Position numbers and translations under genes: made by a program. Shown in pieces: positions 44,773 to 52,832 of a stretch of DNA of 64,000 bases. The first letter of the stretch is position 1, and every line of letters starts with the position of its first letter. Source of the DNA: Roseomonas sp. AR75 (GTDB taxonomy: Bacteria > Pseudomonadota > Alphaproteobacteria > Acetobacterales > Acetobacteraceae). The notes below the pieces were generated by a model that ran no database searches, was not told where the DNA came from, and worked only from the letters and a program-made list of their open reading frames with translations. Location of the stretch: NCBI RefSeq assembly GCF_005222815.1, contig NZ_STGB01000001.1, forward strand, positions 1,178,001-1,242,000, given 5' to 3'.

Positions 44773-45924
44773 ATGAGGATCGGCATCATCGGCACCGGCG
44801 TCGCCGGCAGCCTGCTCGCGGAGGCGCTGCTGGACGCGCCCGGCATCGCCGTCACGGCTTATGAGCGCGTCGCCGCCGGCGACCAGGCGGAGGCCGGCAC
44901 GGGTCTCAATGTCGGCCCCAACGCGCTGAAGGCGCTGCGCCTGCACATGCCGGCGCGCCACGCCGCGCTGCGCGCCGCGTCGCTGCCCTGGCGCCGCTGG
45001 TTCGTGGACCTGACGGACGGCACCCGCCTGCTGGACCTCGACCTGCTCGACCTGGCGGAGGAGCCGGGGCTGCGCATCCGCTGGTCGGAACTCTACCGCC
45101 TCCTGCGCGCGCCGGTGGCAGGCTGCACGCGCAACGGGCACGCGCTGGACGCGCTGGAGGAGGATGCGGCCGGTCGTCTCGTGCCGGTGTTCCGCACCGC
45201 CGATGGCCTGGTGCGCGATGGCGGCTTCGACCTGCTGGTCGGCGCCGATGGCCGCTACAGCCGCCTGCGCGCCCTGACCTGCGGCGAGCCGGAGGGCACG
45301 CTGCTCGGCGTGGGCATCTGGCGCCTGCTGGTGACGGAAGCGAGCGACTGCCCCTACGACGATTACGGCCAGTGGTTCCACGGCAATGCTCGGCTGCTGT
45401 CCTTCCGCGTGCCGGGAAACGCCGTCTACATCGCCGGCACCTTCCCGCTGGAAGGCGGCGGCCAGATCCCGGCCGAGACGCGCACGGAAGCCGCGCAGCG
45501 CGCGCTGTTCACGCCGAAGGATTCGCCCCCCTGCCCCGCCGTCGCCTGGATGCTGGACAAGGTGGCGGCGCATCTGGCGGACATCCACTGGGCGCGCTCC
45601 GCCACCGCGCCGCTGCAGCGGCATGATCCCAGCGGCCGCGCACTGTTCCTCGGCGACGCCGCGCAGGCGATGGTGCCGACGCTCGGCCAGGGCGCGACCC
45701 AGGCGGTGGAATGCGGCGTGCTGGCTGCGCAGGTCCTGCGCCGTGGCGGCAGCGTGGCGGAGATCGCGGCGCTGCGCGATCCGCGCGTGCGCTTCGTGCG
45801 CGATTTCTCGCTGGAAGCCTCCGACACGCTGGCGCCGGGCGTGGATGTGGTCGAGGGCACGCGCGCCAAGGCATCGCCCGACTTCCTCGCGAAACTGCGA
45901 CGGACCTACACCGAGGTCGCCTGA
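44773..45924 (+). CDS. FAD-dependent monooxygenase (aromatic hydroxylase-like)
   Basis: A 383-residue flavoprotein of the salicylate/p-hydroxybenzoate hydroxylase type: FAD loop GIIGTGVAGSLLAEALL, DG-type motif FDLLVGADGRYSRLRAL and ribose-binding GRALFLGDAAQAMVPTLGQGATQAVECG. Start ATG at 44773, 21 bases from the divergent start, with no evident ribosome site. It may hydroxylate a heterocyclic or aromatic intermediate. First of four rightward genes 44773-48940. Confidence 0.9.
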   Translation: MRIGIIGTGVAGSLLAEALLDAPGIAVTAYERVAAGDQAEAGTGLNVGPNALKALRLHMPARHAALRAASLPWRRWFVDLTDGTRLLDLDLLDLAEEPGLRIRWSELYRLLRAPVAGCTRNGHALDALEEDAAGRLVPVFRTADGLVRDGGFDLLVGADGRYSRLRALTCGEPEGTLLGVGIWRLLVTEASDCPYDDYGQWFHGNARLLSFRVPGNAVYIAGTFPLEGGGQIPAETRTEAAQRALFTPKDSPPCPAVAWMLDKVAAHLADIHWARSATAPLQRHDPSGRALFLGDAAQAMVPTLGQGATQAVECGVLAAQVLRRGGSVAEIAALRDPRVRFVRDFSLEASDTLAPGVDVVEGTRAKASPDFLAKLRRTYTEVA

Positions 45925-45990
45925 CCCGGGGGCTGGCCTTGGCGCCCCGGACGGGGCCATGCTCCCGCCCGCGGAAGCGGGAGGAACGGC

Positions 45991-47013
45991 ATGACCTGGC
46001 CAGCGGCCATCGCGGACGAGGCGGAACTTGAGGAGATCATGACGCGCCCGGATGCGGCGCTGCAGGAGGATCTCGCCGCCGTCCCGGGCGACCTGCTGGT
46101 ACTGGGCGCCGCCGGCAAGATGGGGCCGACGCTGTGTCGCCTCGCGAAGCGCGCCGATCCCGCCCGCCGCGTCATCGCCGTGGCGCGGTGGTCGGAGCCC
46201 GGGCTCCGCGCGCGCATGGAATCCTGGGGCATCGAATGCCTGAGCGCGGACCTGACCGACCGCGCCGCGCTCGCCGCGCTGCCGGACGCACCGAACGTGA
46301 TCTTCATGGCGGCGCGAAAGTTCGGCTCGACCGGCAATGAGGCGCTGACCTGGGCGATGAACGTGCTGCTGCCGGGGATGGTGGCGGAGCGCTACGCGAG
46401 CTCGCGCATCGTGTTCTTCTCCACTGGCAACGTGCTGCCGCTGGTGCCGGTGAACGGACCGATGCCGGATGAGGCCACGACGCCGTCGCCGGTCGGCGAA
46501 TACGCCGCAAGCTGCCTCGGGCGGGAACGGGTGTTCCAGCATGCCGGCGCCGCAAGCGGCACGCGCTGCTTCGGCATCCGCCTCAACTACGCGATCGACC
46601 TGCGCTACGGCGTGCTGCACGACGTCGCCACGAAGGTCTGGAACGGCACGCCGGTGCCGCTGGCCATGGGCCATGCGAACGTCATCTGGCAGGGCGATGC
46701 CAATGCCTGGACTCTGCGCGCGCTGCGCCATGCCGATGCGGCCTGCCCCATCATGAACGTCACCGGGCCCGAGACCGTCTCGATCCGCTGGCTCGCCACG
46801 CGCTTCGGCGCGCTGATGGGGAAGGAGCCGGCCTTCGCCGGCACCGAGGCGCCGGAGGCGCTGCTCTCCAATGCCGCCTGGGCCTTTGCGCTGTTCGGCT
46901 ATCCGCATGTGCCGCTGGACCGGCTGGTGCAGTGGACCGCCGACTGGGTCTCGCGCGGCGGCCGTGCGCTGGGCAAGCCGACGAAGTTCGAAGTGCGCGA
47001 CGGGAGGTTCTGA
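45991..47013 (+). CDS. NAD-dependent epimerase/dehydratase-family protein lacking the usual Lys
   Basis: A 340-residue extended-SDR protein: GDLLVLGAAGKMGPTL for NAD, FMAARKFGSTGNE, FFSTGNVLPLVP with the Ser, and PVGEYAASCLGRERVF, where the YxxxK motif reads Y-A-A-S-C, so the catalytic Lys is Cys. DVATKVWNGTPVPLAMGHANVIWQGDAN is a substrate-side segment. Substitution of the Lys suggests altered chemistry or a binding role. It is 66 bases after the monooxygenase and 2 bases before the DapA-like gene. Confidence 0.85.
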   Translation: MTWPAAIADEAELEEIMTRPDAALQEDLAAVPGDLLVLGAAGKMGPTLCRLAKRADPARRVIAVARWSEPGLRARMESWGIECLSADLTDRAALAALPDAPNVIFMAARKFGSTGNEALTWAMNVLLPGMVAERYASSRIVFFSTGNVLPLVPVNGPMPDEATTPSPVGEYAASCLGRERVFQHAGAASGTRCFGIRLNYAIDLRYGVLHDVATKVWNGTPVPLAMGHANVIWQGDANAWTLRALRHADAACPIMNVTGPETVSIRWLATRFGALMGKEPAFAGTEAPEALLSNAAWAFALFGYPHVPLDRLVQWTADWVSRGGRALGKPTKFEVRDGRF

Positions 47014-47015
47014 TC

Positions 47016-48062
47016 GTGACCCTTCGCTGGGAGGATTGGCCTTCGGGGCTGCTCGACCGCCTGCGGGCGGGCTGCGTCATCCCTGCGCATCCGCTGGCGC
47101 TGACCGCCGGGCGCAAGCTCGATCCGCGGCGTCAGAAGGCGCTGTCGCGCTACTATCTGGATGCTGGCAGCGGCGGGATCGCCGTGGGCGTGCACACCAC
47201 GCAATTCGCGATCCGCGAGGTCGGGCTGTATGAGCCGGTGCTGCGCATCGCCGCGGAAGCCGCGGCGGAGCAGGCGACGCCACCGATCCTCGTCGCGGGC
47301 GTCGTCGGCCGCACGGAGCAGGCGGTGCGCGAGGCGCGGATCGCACGCGGGCTTGGCTATCACGCCGTGCTGCTCTCGCTGGCGGCCTGGAAGGGCGCTT
47401 CCGAGGACGAGCTGGTGGCGCATTGCGAAGCCGTGGCGGCGGAGATGCCGCTGTTCGGCTTCTACCTGCAGCCGGCGGTGGGCGGGCTGCCGCTGCCGGC
47501 CAGCTTCTGGCGGCGCTTCGCGCGGATCCCGAACGCCATCGGCATCAAGATCGCGCCGTTCAACCGCTATGCGACGCTGGACGTGCTGCGCGGCGTGCTG
47601 GAATCGGGCGCCGCCGACCGCATCGCGCTCTACACCGGCAACGACGATCACATCGTCGGCGACCTGCTGACCCGCTTCGACCTGGGCGGCGCGAAGCCGC
47701 TGCGCATCGTCGGCGGGCTGCTCGGCCACTGGTCGGTCTGGACCCGCGCGGCGGTGGAGCTTCAGCGGCGCTGCCAAGTCGTGGGCGACGGCCCGATCCC
47801 GGCGGAGTTGCTGGCGCTGGATGCGCAGGTGACGGAGATGAACGCCGCGGTCTTCGATGTGGCGCACGCCTTCCATGGCGTGATCGCCGGCTGCCACGAG
47901 ATCCTGCGCCGTCAGGGGCTGCTGGAAGGGATCTGGTGCCTCGATCCGCATGAGGACCTGTCGCCGGGACAGGCAGAGCTTCTGACAGCGGTGGCCGCAC
48001 GATACCCTCATCTCACGGACGATGCCTTCGTGCGCGACAACCTTTCGCGCTGGCTGGCCTGA
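47016..48062 (+). CDS. Dihydrodipicolinate synthase/N-acetylneuraminate lyase family protein, copy 1
   Basis: A 348-residue class-I-aldolase-type TIM barrel. GTG start at 47016 with GGGAGG at good spacing; the frame upstream lies in the epimerase gene. The Schiff-base Lys is in NAIGIKIAPFNRY and the partner Tyr in MPLFGFYLQPAVGG; a phosphate- or carboxylate-binding loop may be near AGSGGIAVGVHTTQF. True DapA starts differently, so this is a catabolic relative. Substrate unknown; it probably cleaves or dehydrates a small oxo-acid formed by the preceding enzymes. Confidence 0.87.
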   Translation: MTLRWEDWPSGLLDRLRAGCVIPAHPLALTAGRKLDPRRQKALSRYYLDAGSGGIAVGVHTTQFAIREVGLYEPVLRIAAEAAAEQATPPILVAGVVGRTEQAVREARIARGLGYHAVLLSLAAWKGASEDELVAHCEAVAAEMPLFGFYLQPAVGGLPLPASFWRRFARIPNAIGIKIAPFNRYATLDVLRGVLESGAADRIALYTGNDDHIVGDLLTRFDLGGAKPLRIVGGLLGHWSVWTRAAVELQRRCQVVGDGPIPAELLALDAQVTEMNAAVFDVAHAFHGVIAGCHEILRRQGLLEGIWCLDPHEDLSPGQAELLTAVAARYPHLTDDAFVRDNLSRWLA

Positions 48063-48064
48063 CC

Positions 48065-48940
48065 GTGCGCACCACCTTCCAGCTCGGCGACGTCACGATT
48101 CATCGGCTGGTCGAATCCGAGCCGGCGGCCGGGCTGCGCGACATCCTCGCCTTCTTTCCGAATCTGACCCCGGAACTGCTGGCGGAAAGCCGCCACTGGC
48201 TGTGCCCGGACGCGCTGGACGAGAAGGACCGCATCAAGCTCTGCATGCAATCCTTCGTCGTGCAAACGCCGCACCACACGGTGCTGGTCGATTCCTGCCT
48301 CGGCAACGACAAGGATCGTCCGGCGCATCCGAACTGGCACCGCAAGCGCGACACGGCCTTCATGGATGCGCTCGCGGCGGTCGGGCTGACGGTGGACGAC
48401 ATCGACGTGGTGACGTGCACGCACCTGCACATCGACCATGTCGGCTGGAACACGCGGCTGGAGAACGGTCGCTGGGTGCCCACCTTCCCTCGCGCCCGCT
48501 ACCTGTTCTCCGCCCGCGAGCTGGCATTCTGGACCGAGCGCAATGCAGGGACGGAAATCCCGTGGATCGTGGACAGCGTGCTGCCGATCGTCGCCGCGGG
48601 ACGCGCCGACCTCGTGCGCAGCGATCACGCGCTTGACGACCACCTTCGCCTGCTGCCGACGCCCGGGCACACCATCGACCATTTCGCGGTGGAGCTTGGC
48701 CGCGGGCGGATGGCGGGCGTGATCACCGGGGACTTCATCCACTCGCCGCTGCAGGCCCGCTACCCTGAGATCCGGATGATGCTGGACCACGACGCCGACC
48801 AGGCGGTGGCGACGCGGCGGGGCATGCTGGAACGGCTCTGCGACACCGACACGCTGTGCTGCTTCGCGCATTTTCCCTCGCCCTCCTGCGGGCAGGTGCG
48901 CCGCTGGGGCGAAGGCTTCCGCTGCGAGCCAGCGGCGTAG
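48065..48940 (+). CDS. Metallo-beta-lactamase-fold hydrolase
   Basis: A 291-residue MBL enzyme: VTCTHLHIDHVGWNT (HxHxDH), LLPTPGHTIDHFAVE, a bridging Asp in AGVITGDFIHSP and a final His in CFAHFPSP. GTG start at 48065, two bases after the DapA-like stop. It resembles quorum-quenching and lactone/ester hydrolases; a lactonase or thioesterase-like step in the catabolic operon is plausible. It is convergent with the dehydratase gene. Confidence 0.9.
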   Translation: MRTTFQLGDVTIHRLVESEPAAGLRDILAFFPNLTPELLAESRHWLCPDALDEKDRIKLCMQSFVVQTPHHTVLVDSCLGNDKDRPAHPNWHRKRDTAFMDALAAVGLTVDDIDVVTCTHLHIDHVGWNTRLENGRWVPTFPRARYLFSARELAFWTERNAGTEIPWIVDSVLPIVAAGRADLVRSDHALDDHLRLLPTPGHTIDHFAVELGRGRMAGVITGDFIHSPLQARYPEIRMMLDHDADQAVATRRGMLERLCDTDTLCCFAHFPSPSCGQVRRWGEGFRCEPAA

Positions 48941-48942
48941 TC

Positions 48943-50118
48943 TCAGCCTAGCCGGGCAAGCAGCGCCGCGCTCGGCTCCACGCCGAGGCCGGGACCGTCG
49001 GGCAAGGTGTAGAAGCCGGCCTCGCAACCCATGTGCCGCGTGCCGGTGGGCTGCGTCAGCGCCAGGTTTGGCGCGAAGATGCTGTGCTGGTATTCGTGCC
49101 ACGGCAGAGCCTGGATGGTCGCGGATGCCTGCAGGCTCGCCGCCATGAAGATGCCGACACCGATCGTCGCATGCGGCATCACCGCGACGTGGTTCGCCTG
49201 GCACAGCGCGCCAATGCGGACGAATTGCGTGATGCCGGTGCGGCCCATCTCGGGCTGGCCGATGCCCATGCAGCGCGCGGCGAAGCGCGGCTGCCATTCG
49301 TGGATGGTGCGCAATTCCTCGCCGAGCGCCACAGGCACGCCGACGCCGCGCGCGACCTGGGCGATGCCCTCGATGTCCTCCGGCGCGCAGGGGGCCTCGG
49401 CGAAGGCGAGGCCGTGGGGTTCCAGGCGGCGGATCAGGCGGATGGCATCGGGCGCGGTGTGGCGCCAATGCAGGTCGGCCATGATCTGCGCCTTGGGGCC
49501 GAGGCCCTCGCGCAGTGCGGCGATCTCGGCCTCGGCACCGTCATCGGCGACGACGGCGGCGAATTTGAAGCCGGCGAACCCCTTTGCCTGCCAATCGCGC
49601 GCGAAGTCCACGCGCTCGGAAAGCGTCGCCTTCGGCAGGCCGGAGACATAGGCGGCGATGCGCTCATGCCGGCGGCCGCCGAGCAGGGTTGAGATCGGCG
49701 CGTCCAGTCGCCTGCCGAGCAGGTCCCACAGCGCGATGTCCACGGCGGCAAGGCTGTCGAGATAGAAGCCGCCGAAGAAGCCGCGCACGCGCATGAGGTC
49801 GTAGAGGTCCTCATGGATCACCGCGGGCGCGAAGGGATCGCGGCCTTCCAGCACGGGCGCGAGCACGTCGTCCACGATGGCGCGCACGGCTTCCGGGGCG
49901 ACGATTCCGTAGGTCTCGCCCCAGCCGGTGAGACCCTTCTCGGTGTCGATCCGCAGCAGCACGGAGCGGTCGGCGGTGGGGTAGAGGGTGCGGTTGCCCT
50001 GGCGGACGATGTAGCCGCGGCGATTGATCGTCTCGCCCGCGCGCAACGGCCCGAGATAGGGCACGTCGCGCGGGATTTCCGCAACGTAGGCGGTGACCCG
50101 TTCGATCTTGTCGGTCAT
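48943..50118 (-). CDS. Mandelate racemase/muconate lactonizing (enolase superfamily) protein
   Basis: A 391-residue two-domain enzyme. Metal ligands: ADLHWR, AEAPC and GEELRT; a C-terminal VMPHATIG holds the likely general-base His. The lysine motif reads GFAGFKFAAV: by alignment the first Lys is kept but the second Lys of KxK is Ala, which would change the base on one face. Likely a sugar-acid dehydratase. It overlaps the DapA-like gene upstream by 4 bases and is in the leftward operon headed by the IclR-SMP-30 fusion. Confidence 0.88.
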   Translation of the reverse strand: MTDKIERVTAYVAEIPRDVPYLGPLRAGETINRRGYIVRQGNRTLYPTADRSVLLRIDTEKGLTGWGETYGIVAPEAVRAIVDDVLAPVLEGRDPFAPAVIHEDLYDLMRVRGFFGGFYLDSLAAVDIALWDLLGRRLDAPISTLLGGRRHERIAAYVSGLPKATLSERVDFARDWQAKGFAGFKFAAVVADDGAEAEIAALREGLGPKAQIMADLHWRHTAPDAIRLIRRLEPHGLAFAEAPCAPEDIEGIAQVARGVGVPVALGEELRTIHEWQPRFAARCMGIGQPEMGRTGITQFVRIGALCQANHVAVMPHATIGVGIFMAASLQASATIQALPWHEYQHSIFAPNLALTQPTGTRHMGCEAGFYTLPDGPGLGVEPSAALLARLG

Positions 50119-51020
50119 GGGAAGTGCATCGTCATGGCGGGCTTCGCGGTCGCGATCAGCTCGCCAATCTCGGCCAGGTCACCATCGTCCAGCTTCGGCC
50201 CGGCGGCGCGCGCGCCGGTGTGGGTGAGCAGGCCGCGGCGCTTCAGGACCTCCTTGGTGGCGCGGACGCGGAAGGTCATCTGGAAGGCAAGCAGCGGCAG
50301 CGTCAGGGTGTAGATGCGCCGCGCCTCGGCGCGGTCGCCGCGCTGCCACGCCTTCCAGAGCGCGACATGCGCGTCGGCGAGTTCCAGCGCGGGCATGGTG
50401 CCGCAGGCGCCGCGGGCGAGTTCGTCCAGGATGAAGCGCGCGCCGGCGCCGCCCATCACGCCGTCCAGCGTGGTGGCTGCCGCGAGGATGCGCGTGACGT
50501 GCTGGCCGCAGGGGAGCGTTTCTTCCTTGACGTAGCGGATGGCGGGGACCTCGGCGGCGATGGCGGCGACCTTCTCGGGCGGCAGGCCGGCGCCGTTCGG
50601 CGCGGGCGCGTTCTGCAGCATGATGACGACGCCGGGCGCGGCCTCCGCCACCGCGCGGTAGAAGGCGACGTGCTGCGCGACGTCCTGGCCGCAGCCGGGC
50701 GGCGCCATGATCATCGCGGCCACCGCGCCCGCCGCCTGGCCTTCCCGCGCACGCGCCGCGGATTGCGCGGGATCGGCGTGGGAGGCGCCGACGACGAAGG
50801 TGGTGCGGCCGCCCAGGTGCCTTCCGAGCGCCGCGACCATCTCCGCGCGTTCCTCGGCGGAGAGTGTCTCCACCTCGCTCGCCATGCCCGGGAAGACCAC
50901 GCCGTCCACGCCGGATTCCAGCGCGAAGTCCGCCAGCCGCAGGAAGGCCGCGACATCGGGCGGCCCTTCCGGCGTGAAGGGCGTAGGCAGGACGGGAAAG
51001 ACGCCGGCGATGCTGGTCAT
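50115..51020 (-). CDS. Dihydrodipicolinate synthase family protein, copy 2
   Basis: A 301-residue TIM barrel: GVFPVLPTPFTPEGPPDV opening, the VDGVVFPGMASEVETLSAEER carboxylate loop and the Schiff-base Lys in IRYVKEETLP. The usual Tyr site is MLQNAPAP, where Gln replaces Tyr, as in sugar-acid dehydratases/aldolases (e.g. keto-deoxy-glucarate type). Start at 51020; it overlaps the dehydratase start by 4 bases. Probably acts after it. Confidence 0.88.
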   Translation of the reverse strand: MTSIAGVFPVLPTPFTPEGPPDVAAFLRLADFALESGVDGVVFPGMASEVETLSAEERAEMVAALGRHLGGRTTFVVGASHADPAQSAARAREGQAAGAVAAMIMAPPGCGQDVAQHVAFYRAVAEAAPGVVIMLQNAPAPNGAGLPPEKVAAIAAEVPAIRYVKEETLPCGQHVTRILAAATTLDGVMGGAGARFILDELARGACGTMPALELADAHVALWKAWQRGDRAEARRIYTLTLPLLAFQMTFRVRATKEVLKRRGLLTHTGARAAGPKLDDGDLAEIGELIATAKPAMTMHFP

Positions 51021-51039
51021 GACTCGCAAAAGACTCCGG

Positions 51040-52728
51040 TTAGCCACGAAAGAAAGATTCGGGCAGGCCGCGCGCGCCGCCCGGATCGAGGGCGAAGACG
51101 CTGCCCGAGAGCGGCGCCTCCGCAAGCTGCGCGGCGGAAAGCCGCACGCGCGCGCTGGTCACGTACAGCGTGGCGAGATCGGCGCCGCCGAAGCAGCAGC
51201 TTGTCGGGCGCGGCACGGGCAGGTGGATCTCGCGGTCGAGCCTGCCATCGGGCGCGTAGCGCGCGACGCGCCAGCCATCCCAGAGCGCGATCCAGACCCC
51301 GCCCTCGGCGTCCACGCAAAGTCCATCGGGCACGCCCTCACCTTCCGCCAACGCGACGAAGGGACGGCGGTTGGCGATGGCGCCGGTGGCGAGGTCGAAG
51401 TCGTAGACATCCACGCGGCGGCGCGCGCTGTCGGCGAGGTACAGGCGCGTGTCGTCGGGGCTGAAGCCGAGGCCGTTCGGCACATGCAGCCCGGCCTGCA
51501 TCACCCGCGCGCCGGTCTCGTCCAGCCGGTGCAGCGCGCCGGCATCGGGGGTGGAATCGAGCGCGAGGCTGCCCACCCAAAAGCGCCCGCGCGCATCGCA
51601 GCGGCCATCGTTGAGGCGCAGCGCGGCACCTTCCGCGATCGGCGCGGCCAGCACCCTCCCGAGCGTCGCGCCATCGAATGCGCGCAGGCCGGAGCGTGCG
51701 GCCGCGACGAAGCCGCCGCTGGCGCGCGGCGCAAGGGCCGCCACCATCTCCTCCGTCGCGATCACACGGTCCGCGCCGGTGGCGGGATCGCTGATGTGGA
51801 TGGCGGGCGCCAGGATGTCGGCCCAGAGCAGGCGTCCGTCCCGCACCGACCAGAGGGGGCCTTCGCCCAGCAGCGCCTCTGCCCGCACCGCCACCTCCAC
51901 GCCGGGCGAGACGGTCGCGGGGCGCGGCGCGACGGCCAGCGTCATCGCGGATTGCGCGGCATTGCCGGAGACGCGGCGCGCCGCCTCCATCACCTCGCGC
52001 CCGAGCGCGTGCAGCTTCGCTTCCGGCAGGCGGAAGGCCGGGCCGACGAGGGCAATGGCGCCGAGCGGTCGCGCGCGGCGATCCAGCACGGCGGCCGCAA
52101 CGGCATTCACGCCGGCCGCGGCTTCCTCGAGCGAGAGCGCATAGCCGCGCGCGGCGGAAAGGGTGCAGTCGCGCTCGATAGCGTCCGCGGCATCGGGCGC
52201 GAGGCGGTCCAGCAGCGCGCGGCGCTCGGCGGCGGGAAGCTGCGCCAGCATCGCCTTCCCGGCCGCGCTCGCATGCGGCGGCACGCGGGCGCCGACGCGG
52301 TTGACCAGGCGGATCGCCTCCTGCTCGGCCTCGCGCTGGTCCACATAGAGCACGCCGTCGCCGTCCAGCACCGCGAGGCGCGCCGTCTCCCCGGCGAGGC
52401 GCGCGAGGCGTTCCAGTTCGGGTGCCGCGGTGGCGCGCAGGTCGAAGCCTTCCCAGACGCGATGCGCCATCTCCAGCAGGCGCGGGCCGAGGGCGTACGT
52501 CTGCGTGGCAGGCTCGTGGCGCAGCAGCCGCGCCTCGATCAGCGCGGCGAGGATGCGATGCGCGGTGGGGCGGGCGAGGCCGGCGCGCTCGGCGATCTCG
52601 GTGAAGCGCAGCGGCGCGGGGGCGTCGGCGACAAGGTTGAGCAGCGCGAGGCCGCGCGTCAGCGCCTGGGTGCCGGGAACGGCGGCGCCATCCTCCTCCG
52701 CTTCGGCCGGGCGCGGGCGTGGGCGCAT
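51040..52728 (-). CDS. IclR regulator fused to SMP-30/gluconolactonase
   Basis: A 562-residue fusion. Residues ~18-85 are the IclR winged helix (ALTRGLALLNLVADAPAPLRFTEIAERAGLARPTAHRILAALI); ~95-260 the IclR effector domain (LERLARLAGETARLAVLDGDGVLYVDQ...PPHASAAGKAMLAQL); ~272-562 an SMP-30 six-bladed propeller with metal positions in GEGPLWSVRDGRLLWADI, RLNDGRCDARGRFWVGS, PNGLGFSPDDTRLY and DGLCVDAEGGVW. So one chain can bind DNA and probably hydrolyse a sugar lactone. It is the first gene of the leftward sugar-acid operon and divergent from the Bug receptors; an IclR-like palindrome lies between. Start ATG at 52728. Confidence 0.92.
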   Translation of the reverse strand: MRPRPRPAEAEEDGAAVPGTQALTRGLALLNLVADAPAPLRFTEIAERAGLARPTAHRILAALIEARLLRHEPATQTYALGPRLLEMAHRVWEGFDLRATAAPELERLARLAGETARLAVLDGDGVLYVDQREAEQEAIRLVNRVGARVPPHASAAGKAMLAQLPAAERRALLDRLAPDAADAIERDCTLSAARGYALSLEEAAAGVNAVAAAVLDRRARPLGAIALVGPAFRLPEAKLHALGREVMEAARRVSGNAAQSAMTLAVAPRPATVSPGVEVAVRAEALLGEGPLWSVRDGRLLWADILAPAIHISDPATGADRVIATEEMVAALAPRASGGFVAAARSGLRAFDGATLGRVLAAPIAEGAALRLNDGRCDARGRFWVGSLALDSTPDAGALHRLDETGARVMQAGLHVPNGLGFSPDDTRLYLADSARRRVDVYDFDLATGAIANRRPFVALAEGEGVPDGLCVDAEGGVWIALWDGWRVARYAPDGRLDREIHLPVPRPTSCCFGGADLATLYVTSARVRLSAAQLAEAPLSGSVFALDPGGARGLPESFFRG

Positions 52729-52747
52729 GATCCTCCTGCGCGCGCGG

Positions 52748-52776
52748 TTGACCCGCCTGTCGCGTGTCCATATCGT
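52748..52776 (+). promoter_or_regulatory. Predicted sigma-70 promoter for the Bug receptor operon
   Basis: TTGACC (52748-52753), a 17-base spacer and TATCGT (52771-52776) form the best promoter-like pair seen in the window. It points to the receptor gene at 52833. Its -10 box overlaps the IclR-like operator, so regulator binding should block it. Confidence 0.6.
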
Positions 52777-52791
52777 GGAACCAAGTTCCAC
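52775..52791. promoter_or_regulatory. IclR-type operator
   Basis: GTGGAAC-CAA-GTTCCAC is a perfect 7-base inverted repeat. Its core TGGAA-N5-TTCCA has the same half-sites and spacing as the E. coli IclR consensus TGGAAATNATTTCCA (recalled, not searched). It lies between the IclR-SMP-30 gene (start 52728) and the Bug gene (start 52833), overlapping the predicted -10 box. Autoregulation and control of both operons are inferred. Confidence 0.65.
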
Positions 52792-52832
52792 GCATGACAA
52801 GCCTCAACACGGAACCGGAGGAGGAAACCCCG

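Noticed and set aside
50115..51020. Biosynthetic DapA (lysine pathway)
   Set aside because: The Tyr region is replaced by QNAP, and the gene is coupled to a dehydratase and lactonase instead of lysine genes.
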